From assembly GCF_039831995.1 (NCBI RefSeq), contig NZ_JBDOIO010000004.1, positions 1,426,001 to 1,490,000 on the forward strand: a stretch of DNA of 64,000 nt, read 5' to 3'. The translations under genes were made by a program, and so were the position numbers. This document shows, piece by piece, positions 54,174-63,961 of the stretch; positions within the stretch are counted from its first letter, which is position 1, and each line of letters begins with the position of its first letter. Source of the DNA: Paenibacillus pabuli (GTDB taxonomy: Bacteria > Bacillota > Bacilli > Paenibacillales > Paenibacillaceae). Under the pieces are notes generated by a model. That model worked only from the letters and a program-made list of their open reading frames with translations. It searched no databases and was not told where the DNA came from.

Positions 54174-55595
54174 ATGAGTAAAAAAACGATGTTTGAGAAA
54201 ATTTGGGAAAATCACGTAATTCATCAGGAAGAAGGAAAACCAAGCATTCTGTATATCGATCTCCACCTTGTACACGAAGTAACTTCTCCACAGGCGTTTG
54301 AAGGTTTGCGTTTGTCAGGACGTAAGGTACGTCGCCCGGAATTAACGTTTGCGACAATGGACCACAACGTTCCTACCAAGGATCGTTTCAACATTACGGA
54401 TCCAATCTCCAAACAACAAATTGATACACTCTCTCAAAACTGCCGCGACTTCGGCGTGAAACTGTATGATCTGGATACCATTGACCAAGGTGTTGTGCAC
54501 GTTATGGGACCTGAACTTGGTTTAACCCACCCTGGTAAAACCATTGTTTGCGGTGACAGCCATACATCCACACACGGTGCATTTGGTGCACTGGCATTCG
54601 GAATCGGAACCAGTGAAGTGGAGCATGTAATGGCCACTCAATGTTTGCAGCAAGCAAAAGCAAAAACCATGGAAGTCCGCTTCGTCGGAAAGCGTAATCC
54701 GGGCGTAACCGCAAAAGACATGATCCTCGCAGTGATTGCCAAATATGGCACTGACTTCGCAACAGGTTATGTTATTGAGTATACTGGCGAATCGATCCGT
54801 GAACTCAGCATGGAAGAGCGTATGACGGTTTGCAACATGTCTATCGAAGGTGGAGCAAGAGCAGGCATGATCGCACCGGATGAAACGACTTTTGAGTATC
54901 TGCGTGGACGTGAATATGTACCTGCTGATGCCAAATTTGATGAAGCTGTTGCAGCGTGGAAAGAGCTTGTTACAGACGAGGGTGCAGAGTTTGATCGTGT
55001 CGTAGAAATCGATGTGGAATCCCTGATTCCGCAAGTAACTTGGGGTACCAGCCCCGGGATGGGAACGGATATCTCATCCAAAGTACCTGTACCAGCAGAA
55101 CTGCCAACTGAAAATGAACGTAAAGCAGCTGAAAAAGCGCTTGAATATATGGGACTTACACCTGGAACACCGATCTCTGAAATTCCGGTTGATTATGTAT
55201 TTATCGGTTCTTGTACGAATGGACGGATTGAGGATTTACGTGCGGCAGCTCAGGTTGCCAAAGGCCATACAGTATCCAGCAATGTTACTGCTATCGTTGT
55301 TCCTGGCTCAGGCCGTGTTAAAATTCAAGCCGAAAAAGAAGGTCTGGACAAAATCTTTACGGAAGCGGGATTTGAATGGCGTGATGCAGGATGCAGCATG
55401 TGTCTTGCAATGAACCCGGATGTGTTGAAACCAGGGCAGCGTTGTGCATCGACATCCAACCGTAACTTCGAAGGACGTCAAGGTCGTGGTGGACGTACCC
55501 ACCTGGTATCTCCGGCAATGGCGGCGGCGGCAGCGGTTAAAGGTCACTTCGTTGACGTACGTGACTGGAATTTTAAAACGGAAGCAGTTATCTAA
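54174..55595 (+). CDS. leuC: 3-isopropylmalate dehydratase large subunit
   Basis: Isomerises 2- to 3-isopropylmalate in leucine synthesis as LeuCD heterodimer with a [4Fe-4S] cluster. Cluster cysteines are in IGSCTNGR and in [35 protein letters not shown] is the aconitase signature (seen as [10 protein letters not shown]). ATG 54174 has GAGGTG six bases upstream. 473 residues. leuA and leuB are not adjacent; in B. subtilis leuCD belong to the ilv-leu operon. Confidence 0.96.
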   Translation: MSKKTMFEKIWENHVIHQEEGKPSILYIDLHLVHEVTSPQAFEGLRLSGRKVRRPELTFATMDHNVPTKDRFNITDPISKQQIDTLSQNCRDFGVKLYDLDTIDQGVVHVMGPELGLTHPGKTIVCGDSHTSTHGAFGALAFGIGTSEVEHVMATQCLQQAKAKTMEVRFVGKRNPGVTAKDMILAVIAKYGTDFATGYVIEYTGESIRELSMEERMTVCNMSIEGGARAGMIAPDETTFEYLRGREYVPADAKFDEAVAAWKELVTDEGAEFDRVVEIDVESLIPQVTWGTSPGMGTDISSKVPVPAELPTENERKAAEKALEYMGLTPGTPISEIPVDYVFIGSCTNGRIEDLRAAAQVAKGHTVSSNVTAIVVPGSGRVKIQAEKEGLDKIFTEAGFEWRDAGCSMCLAMNPDVLKPGQRCASTSNRNFEGRQGRGGRTHLVSPAMAAAAAVKGHFVDVRDWNFKTEAVI

Positions 55596-55626
55596 CAGGT
55601 AACGGACAGAAGGGAGAACGGATCAC

Positions 55627-56229
55627 ATGGAAGAATTTAAAACACTGCAAGGTATCGTTGCACCGGTAGACCGGGTCAACGTAGATACAGATGCTATCAT
55701 TCCAAAACAATTTTTGAAGCGGATTGAACGTACCGGATTTGGACAATTTTTGTTCTATGAATGGCGTTTCGATGAAGAGGGGAACAACAATCCTTCTTTC
55801 GAAATGAACAAATCCCGTTATGAAGGAGCATCCATTCTGATCTCCCGCGCAAACTTTGGCTGTGGCTCATCCCGTGAGCATGCGCCTTGGGCAATTATGG
55901 ACTATGGATTCCGTTGTGTCATCGCACCATCTTTTGCAGATATCTTCTACAACAACTGCTTCAAAAACGGCATCCTGCCAATCAAGTTGTCTGAAGAGCA
56001 GGTAGAAGATCTGTTCCAGCGTACGGCTGCCCATGAAGGTTATGAGCTGAATGTCAACCTGGAAAACAAAACGATTACCGATGCACACGGACTGCATATT
56101 GATTTTGATCTGGATGAACACCGTCGTCAATTCTTGCTGCAAGGTCTGGATGATATCGGCCTGACATTGCAACATGATGATGAGATTACAGCATATGAGC
56201 AGCGTCATGCTGCGAAGTTGTTTGGATAA
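55627..56229 (+). CDS. leuD: 3-isopropylmalate dehydratase small subunit
   Basis: Swivelling domain that closes on the LeuC active site. [22 protein letters not shown] and [17 protein letters not shown] are the conserved motifs (FGCGSSREH at the substrate site). 200 residues, normal length. It lies 31 bases after leuC with AGAAGGGAG upstream. A strong terminator follows. Confidence 0.96.
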   Translation: MEEFKTLQGIVAPVDRVNVDTDAIIPKQFLKRIERTGFGQFLFYEWRFDEEGNNNPSFEMNKSRYEGASILISRANFGCGSSREHAPWAIMDYGFRCVIAPSFADIFYNNCFKNGILPIKLSEEQVEDLFQRTAAHEGYELNVNLENKTITDAHGLHIDFDLDEHRRQFLLQGLDDIGLTLQHDDEITAYEQRHAAKLFG

Positions 56230-56249
56230 GATATAGCCTATCGAATATA

Positions 56250-56305
56250 AAAAAGCTTCTGTTTCTCCGTTGGAACGTCGTTCCGATCAGAGACAGAAGC
56301 TTTTT
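56250..56305. terminator. Bidirectional terminator between leuD and the following convergent gene
   Basis: AAAAAGCTTCTGT and ACAGAAGCTTTTT are inverted repeats with a structured loop (GGAACG/CGTTCC inside). T-runs occur on both strands. Confidence 0.88.
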
Positions 56306-56368
56306 CTGTTAACCATTACTCACTTATCCTTGTTTACCTTATTTAATTTCACGTTTCAATCAAGTCAT

Positions 56369-56938
56369 CTAAACGTAGAATTCCTGTTTGTTTTTTGCTG
56401 AATATTTCAGTATGTATTCCCCGTCACTTTTTAACTCTCTGGATGCGATTTTGATCTGGGTATAGTCTAATCGTGACTCTCTCAGCACTCGTTTGACCGC
56501 TTGAATCCCCAGTGTCTCATCCATAACAAAGCAATAAATATTCAAAGCGTACTCGGTGACCGGATTTGCTGTTTTGCCCATATCATGTCCATCTACAATC
56601 CCCAGCCCTTTCCACCCCAGCTCACCTATCAGTGCTTCACTGGCTTTATCCTTGAGCCACAGATCACGTTTGCTGCCTGTCAGGCTCTTCATGGGATATT
56701 GAATGACCAGCATGTAACCATCGTCTTCTGAAGCTTGTTTATAACCCAGGCCTGAGTAGCGTTTCAGAAAATCATTCTTAAATTCGTCCTCATTGCTGAA
56801 GGTGCCTGGGAAATCCATTCTGGTCGTTGTACCCAACGTACCGACTGCGCCGGTATGCTCTACAACCTGATCCTCTTCAATCCAGTATTCTGCGTACAGG
56901 AACTTCCCATTCGATTCTTGTTTGTACAAAGTGAGCAT
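56369..56938 (-). CDS. Hypothetical protein with WGR-like N-terminus
   Basis: 189 residues, soluble. The N-terminal 60 residues (LTLYKQESNGKFLYAEYWIEEDQVVEHTGAVGTLG) have the strand pattern of small WGR-like modules; the C-terminal 120 residues (YMLVIQYPMKSLTGSKRDLWLKDKASEALIGEL) are not recognised. The start at 56938 follows GAGGAGGGA. It is convergent with leuD and stands alone. Confidence 0.68.
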   Translation of the reverse strand: MLTLYKQESNGKFLYAEYWIEEDQVVEHTGAVGTLGTTTRMDFPGTFSNEDEFKNDFLKRYSGLGYKQASEDDGYMLVIQYPMKSLTGSKRDLWLKDKASEALIGELGWKGLGIVDGHDMGKTANPVTEYALNIYCFVMDETLGIQAVKRVLRESRLDYTQIKIASRELKSDGEYILKYSAKNKQEFYV

Positions 56939-57201
56939 TCGTTTCCCTCCTCTGACTAAAATCACTTTTATTTTTCTTGGCGGTACCCAAATAGATTGGA
57001 CAACATGCTTCGAGTAAGGAGCTTCTTAAGGTTTCTCATAAAATATAATAGCATCAATAGATGATATTTTGACGAGATATCCAATTAACCTTGAATATAT
57101 GGGAGACATGCTAAAATAGGTCTCTTTTTGTCGCTCTAGTTCCGACTAAATATGACAACGTTGTAACCGGATGAAAAGCCAATATCTGATAAACTGATTA
57201 G

Positions 57202-57207
57202 TATAAT
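57202..57207 (+). promoter_or_regulatory. Possible -10 element before the first amidase
   Basis: TATAAT is 62 bases before the ATG; no convincing -35 lies at the proper distance. Between 56939 and 57268 I see no gene or other clear element apart from a weak GAGAC/GTCTC hairpin near 57100. Confidence 0.35.
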
Positions 57208-57268
57208 ATGGAAGGTTACATAGAGGACTAGTCGAAGGTACAGAACACAACAGAATGGTGGATGATCT

Positions 57269-58675
57269 ATGAAAAAATGGCCGGCTGCAGTCGTTATCTT
57301 TCTGTTATTGTGTTTATTTCCTATCGCAGCACATGCAGGCGCCGTGCCCTCCATTGTTCTTGATGGTGTAACGATGGATCAGCAGTCCGGGGCGCCAGCG
57401 GAGAATGTCGGAAAGACGGTAATGATACCGATCCGCATGGTTTCAGAAAACCTCGGTTATCAGGTGAAGTGGGATAAGGAAACAAAGTCTGTTCTGGTTG
57501 AAAAAGGGAGCCGCAGTATTGCAATGACGGCTGGTAAAGGTACGGCAACGGTTAATGGAAGCCCTGTAGAGCTGGATTCCCCGCCTTTGGTTAAACATGG
57601 AACTACCTTGGTCCCCTTACGCTTCGTCGGGGAAGGCATGGGGCTGGAAGTAGGATGGGACAATGGAACCAAGACGGTCAGCCTATACACCGTTCCGCCA
57701 GTGGCAGAACCCGATGAAAAAGATGAGGCTAATGTAACTCCTTCTCCGAGCTTTAATGCAGAGCTCCAGAGTATCAGTTTCAGCAGTAATCGATTGATGA
57801 TAACGACAAGTGGAGAAATCAAGCCGAAGCTGTCCACGCTCGGTGCACCGGATCGGATTATTGTGGATATGCCTGGAACAACGTTCGCTGAGTCCTTCAT
57901 GAGAGGACAAGCCTTAACCTCTGATGGCAGCGGCAGTATTGAAGTTGCGGATTCCGCTGTGGTATCCAAAGTGCGATATGCCATGTTCAGTCATTCGCCA
58001 TCCACGGTTCGTGTTGTGTTTGACTTGAAACAAGCCGCAACAGCCAAGTGGTCACTAGGAGATAACCATGTGCTGCTAGTCGATCTGTCAGCAAGCAGTG
58101 GGGAATCTGCCAGTCAACCAGCCTTACCAACAGATGACGGCAAGAAAATGGTGATTATTGATCCGGGGCACGGCGGGAGGCAATCGGGAGCAGTAAGCAT
58201 TTCCGGCACGTATGAGAAGGACTTTAATCTTGCAGTGAGTTTGAAAGTACAGGCACTGCTGCAGCAGCATGAAGATATTCAAACGGTGATCACACGCCAG
58301 GATGATACGGAACTTTCATTGCAGCAAAGAGTCGAAATGGCGGAACTTAATCAAGCGGATATTTTCGTCTCCATTCACGGCAACAAATTTACGACTCCTG
58401 ATCCGAATGGAATAGAAACGCTCTATAGTCGGATAGAGAGCAAAACCCTAGCCGATATGCTCCACACACATATACTGCCCGTTACGGGACTCAAGGATCG
58501 CGGTGTGAAGATGGTTAGCCTGCATGTGACTCGTGAGACGACCATGCCTGCAGTTTTGCTTGAGCTTGGTTTTATGAGTAATCCTTCTGATGAAGCGATT
58601 ATGCTTACGGAAGATTATCAGGATCGGTGTGCAGAAGCAATTGTAGATGGAATTGTAGAATTTTTAGGGCTCTAA
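57269..58675 (+). CDS. N-acetylmuramoyl-L-alanine amidase with copper-amine-oxidase-like and AMIN domains
   Basis: Secreted zinc amidase that cleaves the peptide from MurNAc in peptidoglycan. Signal peptide 1-24 (KKWPAAVVIFLLLCLFPIAAHA). Residues about 28-138 are a copper amine oxidase N-like wall or targeting domain (VPIRM-type VMIPIRMVSENLGYQV; LVPLRFVGEGMGLEVGW). An AMIN-like domain spans about 160-270, and Amidase_3 the last 175. Zinc/catalytic residues: H in IIDPGHGG, E in GTYEKDFNL, H in SIHGN, E in LLELGFMSN. SIHGN replaces the usual SIHAN. Confidence 0.93.
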   Translation: MKKWPAAVVIFLLLCLFPIAAHAGAVPSIVLDGVTMDQQSGAPAENVGKTVMIPIRMVSENLGYQVKWDKETKSVLVEKGSRSIAMTAGKGTATVNGSPVELDSPPLVKHGTTLVPLRFVGEGMGLEVGWDNGTKTVSLYTVPPVAEPDEKDEANVTPSPSFNAELQSISFSSNRLMITTSGEIKPKLSTLGAPDRIIVDMPGTTFAESFMRGQALTSDGSGSIEVADSAVVSKVRYAMFSHSPSTVRVVFDLKQAATAKWSLGDNHVLLVDLSASSGESASQPALPTDDGKKMVIIDPGHGGRQSGAVSISGTYEKDFNLAVSLKVQALLQQHEDIQTVITRQDDTELSLQQRVEMAELNQADIFVSIHGNKFTTPDPNGIETLYSRIESKTLADMLHTHILPVTGLKDRGVKMVSLHVTRETTMPAVLLELGFMSNPSDEAIMLTEDYQDRCAEAIVDGIVEFLGL

Positions 58676-58817
58676 GGCCGGTTATGCGTAAAAACGCAGT
58701 TTAGGACAGTTCGTTGTTTTCAGATGTTTAATTGATAAAAAAGGAAATAAAAAGACATTAAAATGTAGAAAAAGCTTGATTTGACAACGTTTTTTTTCTG
58801 TTATGTTGGAATATATT

Positions 58818-58843
58818 CGCAACTTTTGAGAGTACGGGGCGTC
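58818..58843 (+). promoter_or_regulatory. Possible ECF-sigma promoter of the second amidase
   Basis: CGCAAC-TTTT and CGTC (CGTCTAATA) are separated by 16 bases, close to the Bacillus ECF pattern TGxAAC-16-CGTC. The CGTCTAAT end is identical to the one at 7277-7284. A TTGACA at 58781 has no good -10 partner. The rest of 58676-58932 has only a short hairpin at the start. Confidence 0.35.
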
Positions 58844-58932
58844 TAATAGGTGTCTGGTAATGCCCTCGTGGTCAGTCGGAGCTGTAAGTCACAACATGCG
58901 GCGAAAAAATATGAGAATGGTAGGGGTGAAGG

Positions 58933-60342
58933 ATGAAGAAGTTCGGTTTTTTGGTACTGTTATTTGTCTTTGGGCTCGTTTTCCCGGGCTATAGTCATGC
59001 AGCAGCGGATACGAAAATTATCCTAGACGGGAAAGAAATTGTGCAGCCTTCGGATGCCAAAGCGGAAATCATCAATAGCAAAGTGATGGTGCCGATTCGG
59101 GTTATTTCCGAGAGTCTGGGGTACGGTGTGGAATGGAAGCAAAGTACAAGCACCGTGACGATAAGCAAAGACAACACTGCCATGCAGATGATTGTAGGAC
59201 AGAAGACGGCAACGGTGAACGGCAGTAATGTGAACCTGGATGCCCCGCCACTCGTAAAAAATGGTACGACTCTTGTGCCCCTCCGATTTATCGGTGAACA
59301 AATGGGTCTTAAGGTGGGTTGGAACAACACTACGAAGACGGTAACATTAGTTACCCAGAATTCAGGTTCCGGAAACGGAACAACAACTCCTCCGAACTCC
59401 GGCAATAATGGCGGGAGTACGAATGAGGAAGGTCTTGTACTGGTGAACGGCATCAGCTTCAGTGACAACCGCTTCTTTATTGCAACCAGTGGAGAAACGA
59501 AGCCGAACGTCTTCACGATGACAGGACCGGATCGAATCGTGATCGACTTACCTAATACCGCATTTGCTGATTCTTTCAGTGAGGGACAAGCTCTTGACAG
59601 CAACCAGAATGGACAGCTTGTAGTCAGCGGTTATCCCGATGTTTCCAAGATTCGGTATTCGTTATACAGCAACAGCCCTTCTACTGTTCGTTTTGTCATT
59701 GATCTTTCCAATGCTAAAGGTTATGACGTTCAAAACGATTCTGGTTTGATTATGGTTGATCTGAACAAACAAGGCGCGACACCTACTTCTCCAGTTGGAG
59801 ATAACGGCAAGAAAGTTGTCGTGATTGATGCAGGACATGGGGATCAGGATCCTGGAGCAATTGGCGTAACCGGAAAACGGGAAAAAGATTTCAACTTGGC
59901 GATGGCTTTGAAAGTGGAAGCACTGCTGAAAAAAGAGTCTAAAATTGACGTAGTGCTGACGCGCAGCGATGATACGTTTCTGGCTTTGAGTGAACGTGTA
60001 AAAATTGCCGAGAAGGTAAATGCGGATATTTTCATTTCCATTCATGCCAATAGTGGGCCTGCTGCTGCCAACGGTGTAGAAACATTCTATACCCGCTCCA
60101 CCAGTAAGGCATTGGCTACCATCATGCACAAGCATCTTCTGCAATCGTCCGGATTGAAGGATCGTGGCGTGAAAACGGCAAGCCTCCATGTTACCCGTGA
60201 AACGACAATGCCAGCTGTTCTGCTGGAAGGCGGTTTCCTGAGCAATAAGAGCGATGAAGCAGCTCTGTTCACTGAAAGTTTCCAAAACAGTGTTGCCAAG
60301 GGTATTGTTGCAGGAATCAAGGAGTATCTGGGAATTAAATAA
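58933..60342 (+). CDS. Second N-acetylmuramoyl-L-alanine amidase, paralogue of the preceding gene
   Basis: Same domain order as its neighbour: signal peptide (KKFGFLVLLFVFGLVFPGYSHA), copper amine oxidase N-like domain (VMVPIRVISESLGYGVEW; LVPLRFIGEQMGLKVGW), a Gly/Asn/Thr-rich linker (about 145-170), AMIN-like domain and Amidase_3. Active-site residues: H in VIDAGHGDQDPGA, E in GKREKDFNLAM, H in SIHANSGP, E in LLEGGFLSN. 469 residues. The pair clearly arose by tandem duplication. Confidence 0.94.
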   Translation: MKKFGFLVLLFVFGLVFPGYSHAAADTKIILDGKEIVQPSDAKAEIINSKVMVPIRVISESLGYGVEWKQSTSTVTISKDNTAMQMIVGQKTATVNGSNVNLDAPPLVKNGTTLVPLRFIGEQMGLKVGWNNTTKTVTLVTQNSGSGNGTTTPPNSGNNGGSTNEEGLVLVNGISFSDNRFFIATSGETKPNVFTMTGPDRIVIDLPNTAFADSFSEGQALDSNQNGQLVVSGYPDVSKIRYSLYSNSPSTVRFVIDLSNAKGYDVQNDSGLIMVDLNKQGATPTSPVGDNGKKVVVIDAGHGDQDPGAIGVTGKREKDFNLAMALKVEALLKKESKIDVVLTRSDDTFLALSERVKIAEKVNADIFISIHANSGPAAANGVETFYTRSTSKALATIMHKHLLQSSGLKDRGVKTASLHVTRETTMPAVLLEGGFLSNKSDEAALFTESFQNSVAKGIVAGIKEYLGIK

Positions 60343-60376
60343 GGGTCAACCCTTATGATCAGGAGGCGGAGTTAGA

Positions 60377-61078
60377 ATGAACAAAAAATTATGGATTGCA
60401 GCACTGTTGGTGACGGTTATGGCAGTTGCTGCCGGATGTGGAAGCAAGCCAACAGCAGCTCCTGCTCCAAGTCAGACTCAGGGGGCAGGAACAGAAGTTA
60501 GCGTCCCTGAGGATCAAAATAATGAGAACGAGACAAATGATACCGAAATTACGGATCCTGTAACTGTGGAAACAGAAGGGACGACATCTGAACCGGATTC
60601 GACACCTTCCAGCTCGGGTACGGAAGGAACAACTTCTTCGGGAGGAACTTCTACGGATTCCAACAGCCCTTCACAGGGTACAGAGCAAAAAACAATCAAG
60701 GTGTTTTATACCGATCCGGAAGAGCTGGATCTGCATGAAGCCACTGCAAGTATCTCCTATGCAGCAGATGACGACAAGTACAAGGAAGCATTTGCAGCTT
60801 TACAACAAACGGCAGATGACAAACTTGTTCCACTATGGGCCAAAGAGATTGAGTTGAAGTCCGTAAAATTTGATGCTGGTGCACTCACATTGGATATTCA
60901 TATGCCTGATACCGCGCGTCTTGGTGCAGGTGGAGAAGCATATGCAATTGATGCCTTGAAGAAAACATTCTTCCAGTTTGATGAAGTCAAATCGCTTGAT
61001 TTGCTGGTGGACGGGCAGCAATCTGAGAGCTTAATGGGCCATGTCGATCTTGAGCATCCAATGACAAGATCCGAATAG
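60377..61078 (+). CDS. GerMN-domain lipoprotein
   Basis: Lipoprotein signal with lipobox VAAGC (Cys 21) after a hydrophobic stretch. A low-complexity Ser/Thr/Glu linker (about 25-105) follows, then a GerMN domain (IKVFYTDPEELDLHEATASI…; RLGAGGEAYAIDALKKTFFQF) to the end. GerM-type proteins act at the outer face of the membrane in sporulation and germination. It lies 34 bases after the second amidase, with AGGAGGCGG before the ATG, and is likely cotranscribed. Confidence 0.88.
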   Translation: MNKKLWIAALLVTVMAVAAGCGSKPTAAPAPSQTQGAGTEVSVPEDQNNENETNDTEITDPVTVETEGTTSEPDSTPSSSGTEGTTSSGGTSTDSNSPSQGTEQKTIKVFYTDPEELDLHEATASISYAADDDKYKEAFAALQQTADDKLVPLWAKEIELKSVKFDAGALTLDIHMPDTARLGAGGEAYAIDALKKTFFQFDEVKSLDLLVDGQQSESLMGHVDLEHPMTRSE

Positions 61079-61151
61079 CCTCGCTGCAGCATGTTGTATT
61101 TACCGTTTTCAAAGGGATATCGACCGTTTTACATGAGAGGGGAAATCATAG

Positions 61152-63890
61152 GTGACTTTTAAATATAACAATCCATCACACTCTAAAAAAGTAGTATCAG
61201 CCGTGCTTGCAGGCATGATGGCCCTTAGCGCTGGCGGAGCTGCCATGGCAGCAGAATCAAAAGAAGCGGAGCAAAGCCAGACTGCAGCTGTAAGCAATAC
61301 GACTGCACCTTCAGGTTTGTTCAATGATATCAAGGTTGGATACTGGGCTGAGAAACATGTATATAAACTGGCGAACCAAGGTATCCTTCTCGGTAACAAT
61401 GGTCTGTTCCGTCCTGGAGATGCGGTAACACAACAGGAAGCCGTAACCATGGCGATCCGTTTTATGAACCAGGAAGGCCAGTTGAACGACAGCACGGCTA
61501 CGGCATTACCGACAAATATGGAAGTGGGGAACTATTTCAAGCCATATGTCGCTTTGGCGCTTCAACTGGGACTGATTGATAAAACGGAAGAATCCACAGC
61601 AGACGTTTCCAAAACAACATGGGGACAAAAGCCTGCATCGCGTGAGTGGATTACTAAATTGCTGATCCGTTCATTGAACAAAGAGGCTGAAGCGAAGGCA
61701 CAGAACAGTCAGTCCACTGGCTTCGCCGATGATGCAAGCATCTCCGAAGATGGCAAAGGTTACGTCAATCTGGCGGTGAGCCTGGAGCTTGCCAAAGGTG
61801 TGGAAGGCAATAAATTTAATCCAACCGGCTCGGTAACGCGTGCCCAACTAGCGACTTTCTTCAGCAGAGGAGAGGCGTTAACTGATACAGCGTATCCGAA
61901 CACATTCACAGGATATGTGACTGGATTAAAAGATGGTCAGATCAGCATGCTGGTGGATGGCAAAGCAATGAACTTTGCGGTCAACAGCAGCACACCCTAC
62001 TTTACAAAAGACAGTGAAACACGTGCAGCAGAACCCAATGTTCAGCTCTATACAAAAGTACAAGTGGTTGGATCTGCAGGAACTGCAGCTTATGTGGAAG
62101 TAATTGATGCGACACCGCAGGTGGAGAGCGTTGAAGGCACGTTTGCACGTTCGTTATCTGGCAATAAAATTGGTATCTTTGTTGGCGAGAACTATGAAAC
62201 TTACGGATATGATGAAGCAACGGCATTTATCGACCAGAACGGGAAGGCCATTAAGTTGTCTGATATTACGGCAGACAGCATCATTGAAGTACAGCGCGAG
62301 ACCTTCTCCGCTGACAAAAAGACTGTCGCAATTCGCGTGAAGTCTGGCATTGTCAACAAGAGCGACAGCGGTGTGATTGCGGAAGTGAGCACAACTGGGA
62401 AAACGATCAAGTTCACCAATGCTGCAGGAGCCACTGAGCAGTTTGCGTATGGTGATAACCTGATCATTCGTTATCAGGATCGAATTTTGTCCCTCGCAGA
62501 GCTTAAAGCAGGCAGTGCAGTGAAATACACGGTGAAGGATAGCGTTCTGCAATCCATTGAATTGTCTCAGGGTGTAGAGCAGTCTGTACGTGGCACGTTG
62601 GTAGAGATCGGTGGCAATCAATCCACATTAACGTTCAAACGTGAAGGCGGCTCTCTTGAGGCCAAACTGCTGGCTGAAAATCCGGAAGTAGTCATTAACG
62701 GCATTCAGGATGCGTCACTGTCTGACCTGATTACGGATGCAACGAATGGTGACCAGGTGGAACTGACGCTGAATGGGGAAGATCGTGTAACACGAATTCA
62801 GGTCATTGGACGTCAGATGGAACCAATGAACGGAGCTTCCGTGGTTTCCTACAACAGCAAAACAAAAGTGTTGACTGTACTGGACAGTAACAAAAAACCG
62901 TTTGTATTTACGCTGGATGACAAAACGAAGCTGGACTACAATACAACCAAGCCTACGCTGGCTGGATTGGAATCGCTTTTGAACGAAGGACGCAAACTCG
63001 ATCTGACATATGTCGGAACAAGAGCGTTGTCCGTAAAATTCATATACAAATATGAAGGTACGCTCAGCGGCATGGATACCAGCAAAAAAACGATCAGCTT
63101 ATTGTCTGGTAACCAAACCATCACCGTTCCTTATTCTACCGTTCCGGCGATTGAGATCTATAACAAGTCCGGAGCAAGTCTAAGTGATCTGAAGATTGGT
63201 GATAAAGTAACCGTTACACTAGGTTCCAATCAGGATTACGTACAAAAAGTGTCATTAAACACCGTGGCACAATTTGAAGTCATATCTGTAGAGACCAATG
63301 GGCGTGTTCGTGTGAAATCGGACTCACTGACAAGTCAGTTTTACGTGGATCAGGCTGTTTTGACAGGTGAAAGTGGACAAAGCATTACAGCTTCCCAACT
63401 GGCTGCTGGCAATCTGATTAACGTCACTTTCGAAGGAACCACACCTAAAGCGGTTCAGGTTGTGAAACGTACGTTTGCAGAAGTGACATCTGTTGATGCG
63501 ACTTCGGTAACACTGAAGTTGTTTAACGGACAGAGCGAAACGGTACCTGTTAGCGGTGCTGTAAAAGTAATCAAGTCGGGCTCCACGCTAACCACACTAA
63601 ACAGTCTTACGGTGGGTGATCGTGTCGAAATGACCAAGGATACGGACAATTCCACTAGGTTCAGAGTGATGACCATTATGAGTAAACAGTTCTGGTCCTA
63701 TGATGGAGTTGGTAACCAAATCTTGGTTAAACGCGAGTCTACTTCAGACACCAATTACCGTTTTGCACTTGGTACAGGCGTATTTGTTCACCAGGGCGAC
63801 AACACTTTAAGCGTGCAATCTCTCAAAGATAATGATAATATTGTATTGTATCTCCTGAATAACGTAGTCATGGAGATCCAAAAACAGTAA
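61152..63890 (+). CDS. Large SLH-domain surface protein
   Basis: 912 residues, GTG start after GAGAGGGG. Signal peptide 1-36 (VVSAVLAGMMALSAGGAAMA). Residues about 52-245 hold SLH-type modules (FNDIKVGYWAEKHVYKLANQGIL; FADDASISEDGKGYVNLAVSLELAKGVEGNKFNPTGS given in part as GYVNLAVSLELAKG) that bind pyruvylated wall polymer. The remaining 650 residues are beta-strand rich with repeating short segments ending in VxxI-type strands. It may be a wall-bound structural protein. No enzymatic motif seen. Confidence 0.9.
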   Translation: MTFKYNNPSHSKKVVSAVLAGMMALSAGGAAMAAESKEAEQSQTAAVSNTTAPSGLFNDIKVGYWAEKHVYKLANQGILLGNNGLFRPGDAVTQQEAVTMAIRFMNQEGQLNDSTATALPTNMEVGNYFKPYVALALQLGLIDKTEESTADVSKTTWGQKPASREWITKLLIRSLNKEAEAKAQNSQSTGFADDASISEDGKGYVNLAVSLELAKGVEGNKFNPTGSVTRAQLATFFSRGEALTDTAYPNTFTGYVTGLKDGQISMLVDGKAMNFAVNSSTPYFTKDSETRAAEPNVQLYTKVQVVGSAGTAAYVEVIDATPQVESVEGTFARSLSGNKIGIFVGENYETYGYDEATAFIDQNGKAIKLSDITADSIIEVQRETFSADKKTVAIRVKSGIVNKSDSGVIAEVSTTGKTIKFTNAAGATEQFAYGDNLIIRYQDRILSLAELKAGSAVKYTVKDSVLQSIELSQGVEQSVRGTLVEIGGNQSTLTFKREGGSLEAKLLAENPEVVINGIQDASLSDLITDATNGDQVELTLNGEDRVTRIQVIGRQMEPMNGASVVSYNSKTKVLTVLDSNKKPFVFTLDDKTKLDYNTTKPTLAGLESLLNEGRKLDLTYVGTRALSVKFIYKYEGTLSGMDTSKKTISLLSGNQTITVPYSTVPAIEIYNKSGASLSDLKIGDKVTVTLGSNQDYVQKVSLNTVAQFEVISVETNGRVRVKSDSLTSQFYVDQAVLTGESGQSITASQLAAGNLINVTFEGTTPKAVQVVKRTFAEVTSVDATSVTLKLFNGQSETVPVSGAVKVIKSGSTLTTLNSLTVGDRVEMTKDTDNSTRFRVMTIMSKQFWSYDGVGNQILVKRESTSDTNYRFALGTGVFVHQGDNTLSVQSLKDNDNIVLYLLNNVVMEIQKQ

Positions 63891-63919
63891 TCGTTTTTTT
63901 CGAGGATCAAAAGAATGAC

Positions 63920-63961
63920 CGTCTTGATGCGGGATCTTTCCCCCATCAGGACGTTTTTTTT
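63920..63961 (+). terminator. Intrinsic terminator after the SLH gene
   Basis: CGTCTTGATGCGGG pairs with CCCCCATCAGGACG (one mismatch) around a short loop and is followed by eight T. Nothing can be seen in the last 40 bases of the window. Confidence 0.88.

Noticed and set aside
58676..58932. c-di-AMP (ydaO-type) riboswitch before the second amidase
   Set aside because: This class often precedes wall hydrolases, but its conserved core could not be found here and no terminator is present.
59662..60285. 207-codon minus-strand frame inside the second amidase
   Set aside because: Opposite the catalytic domain with all zinc residues; a codon-bias shadow.
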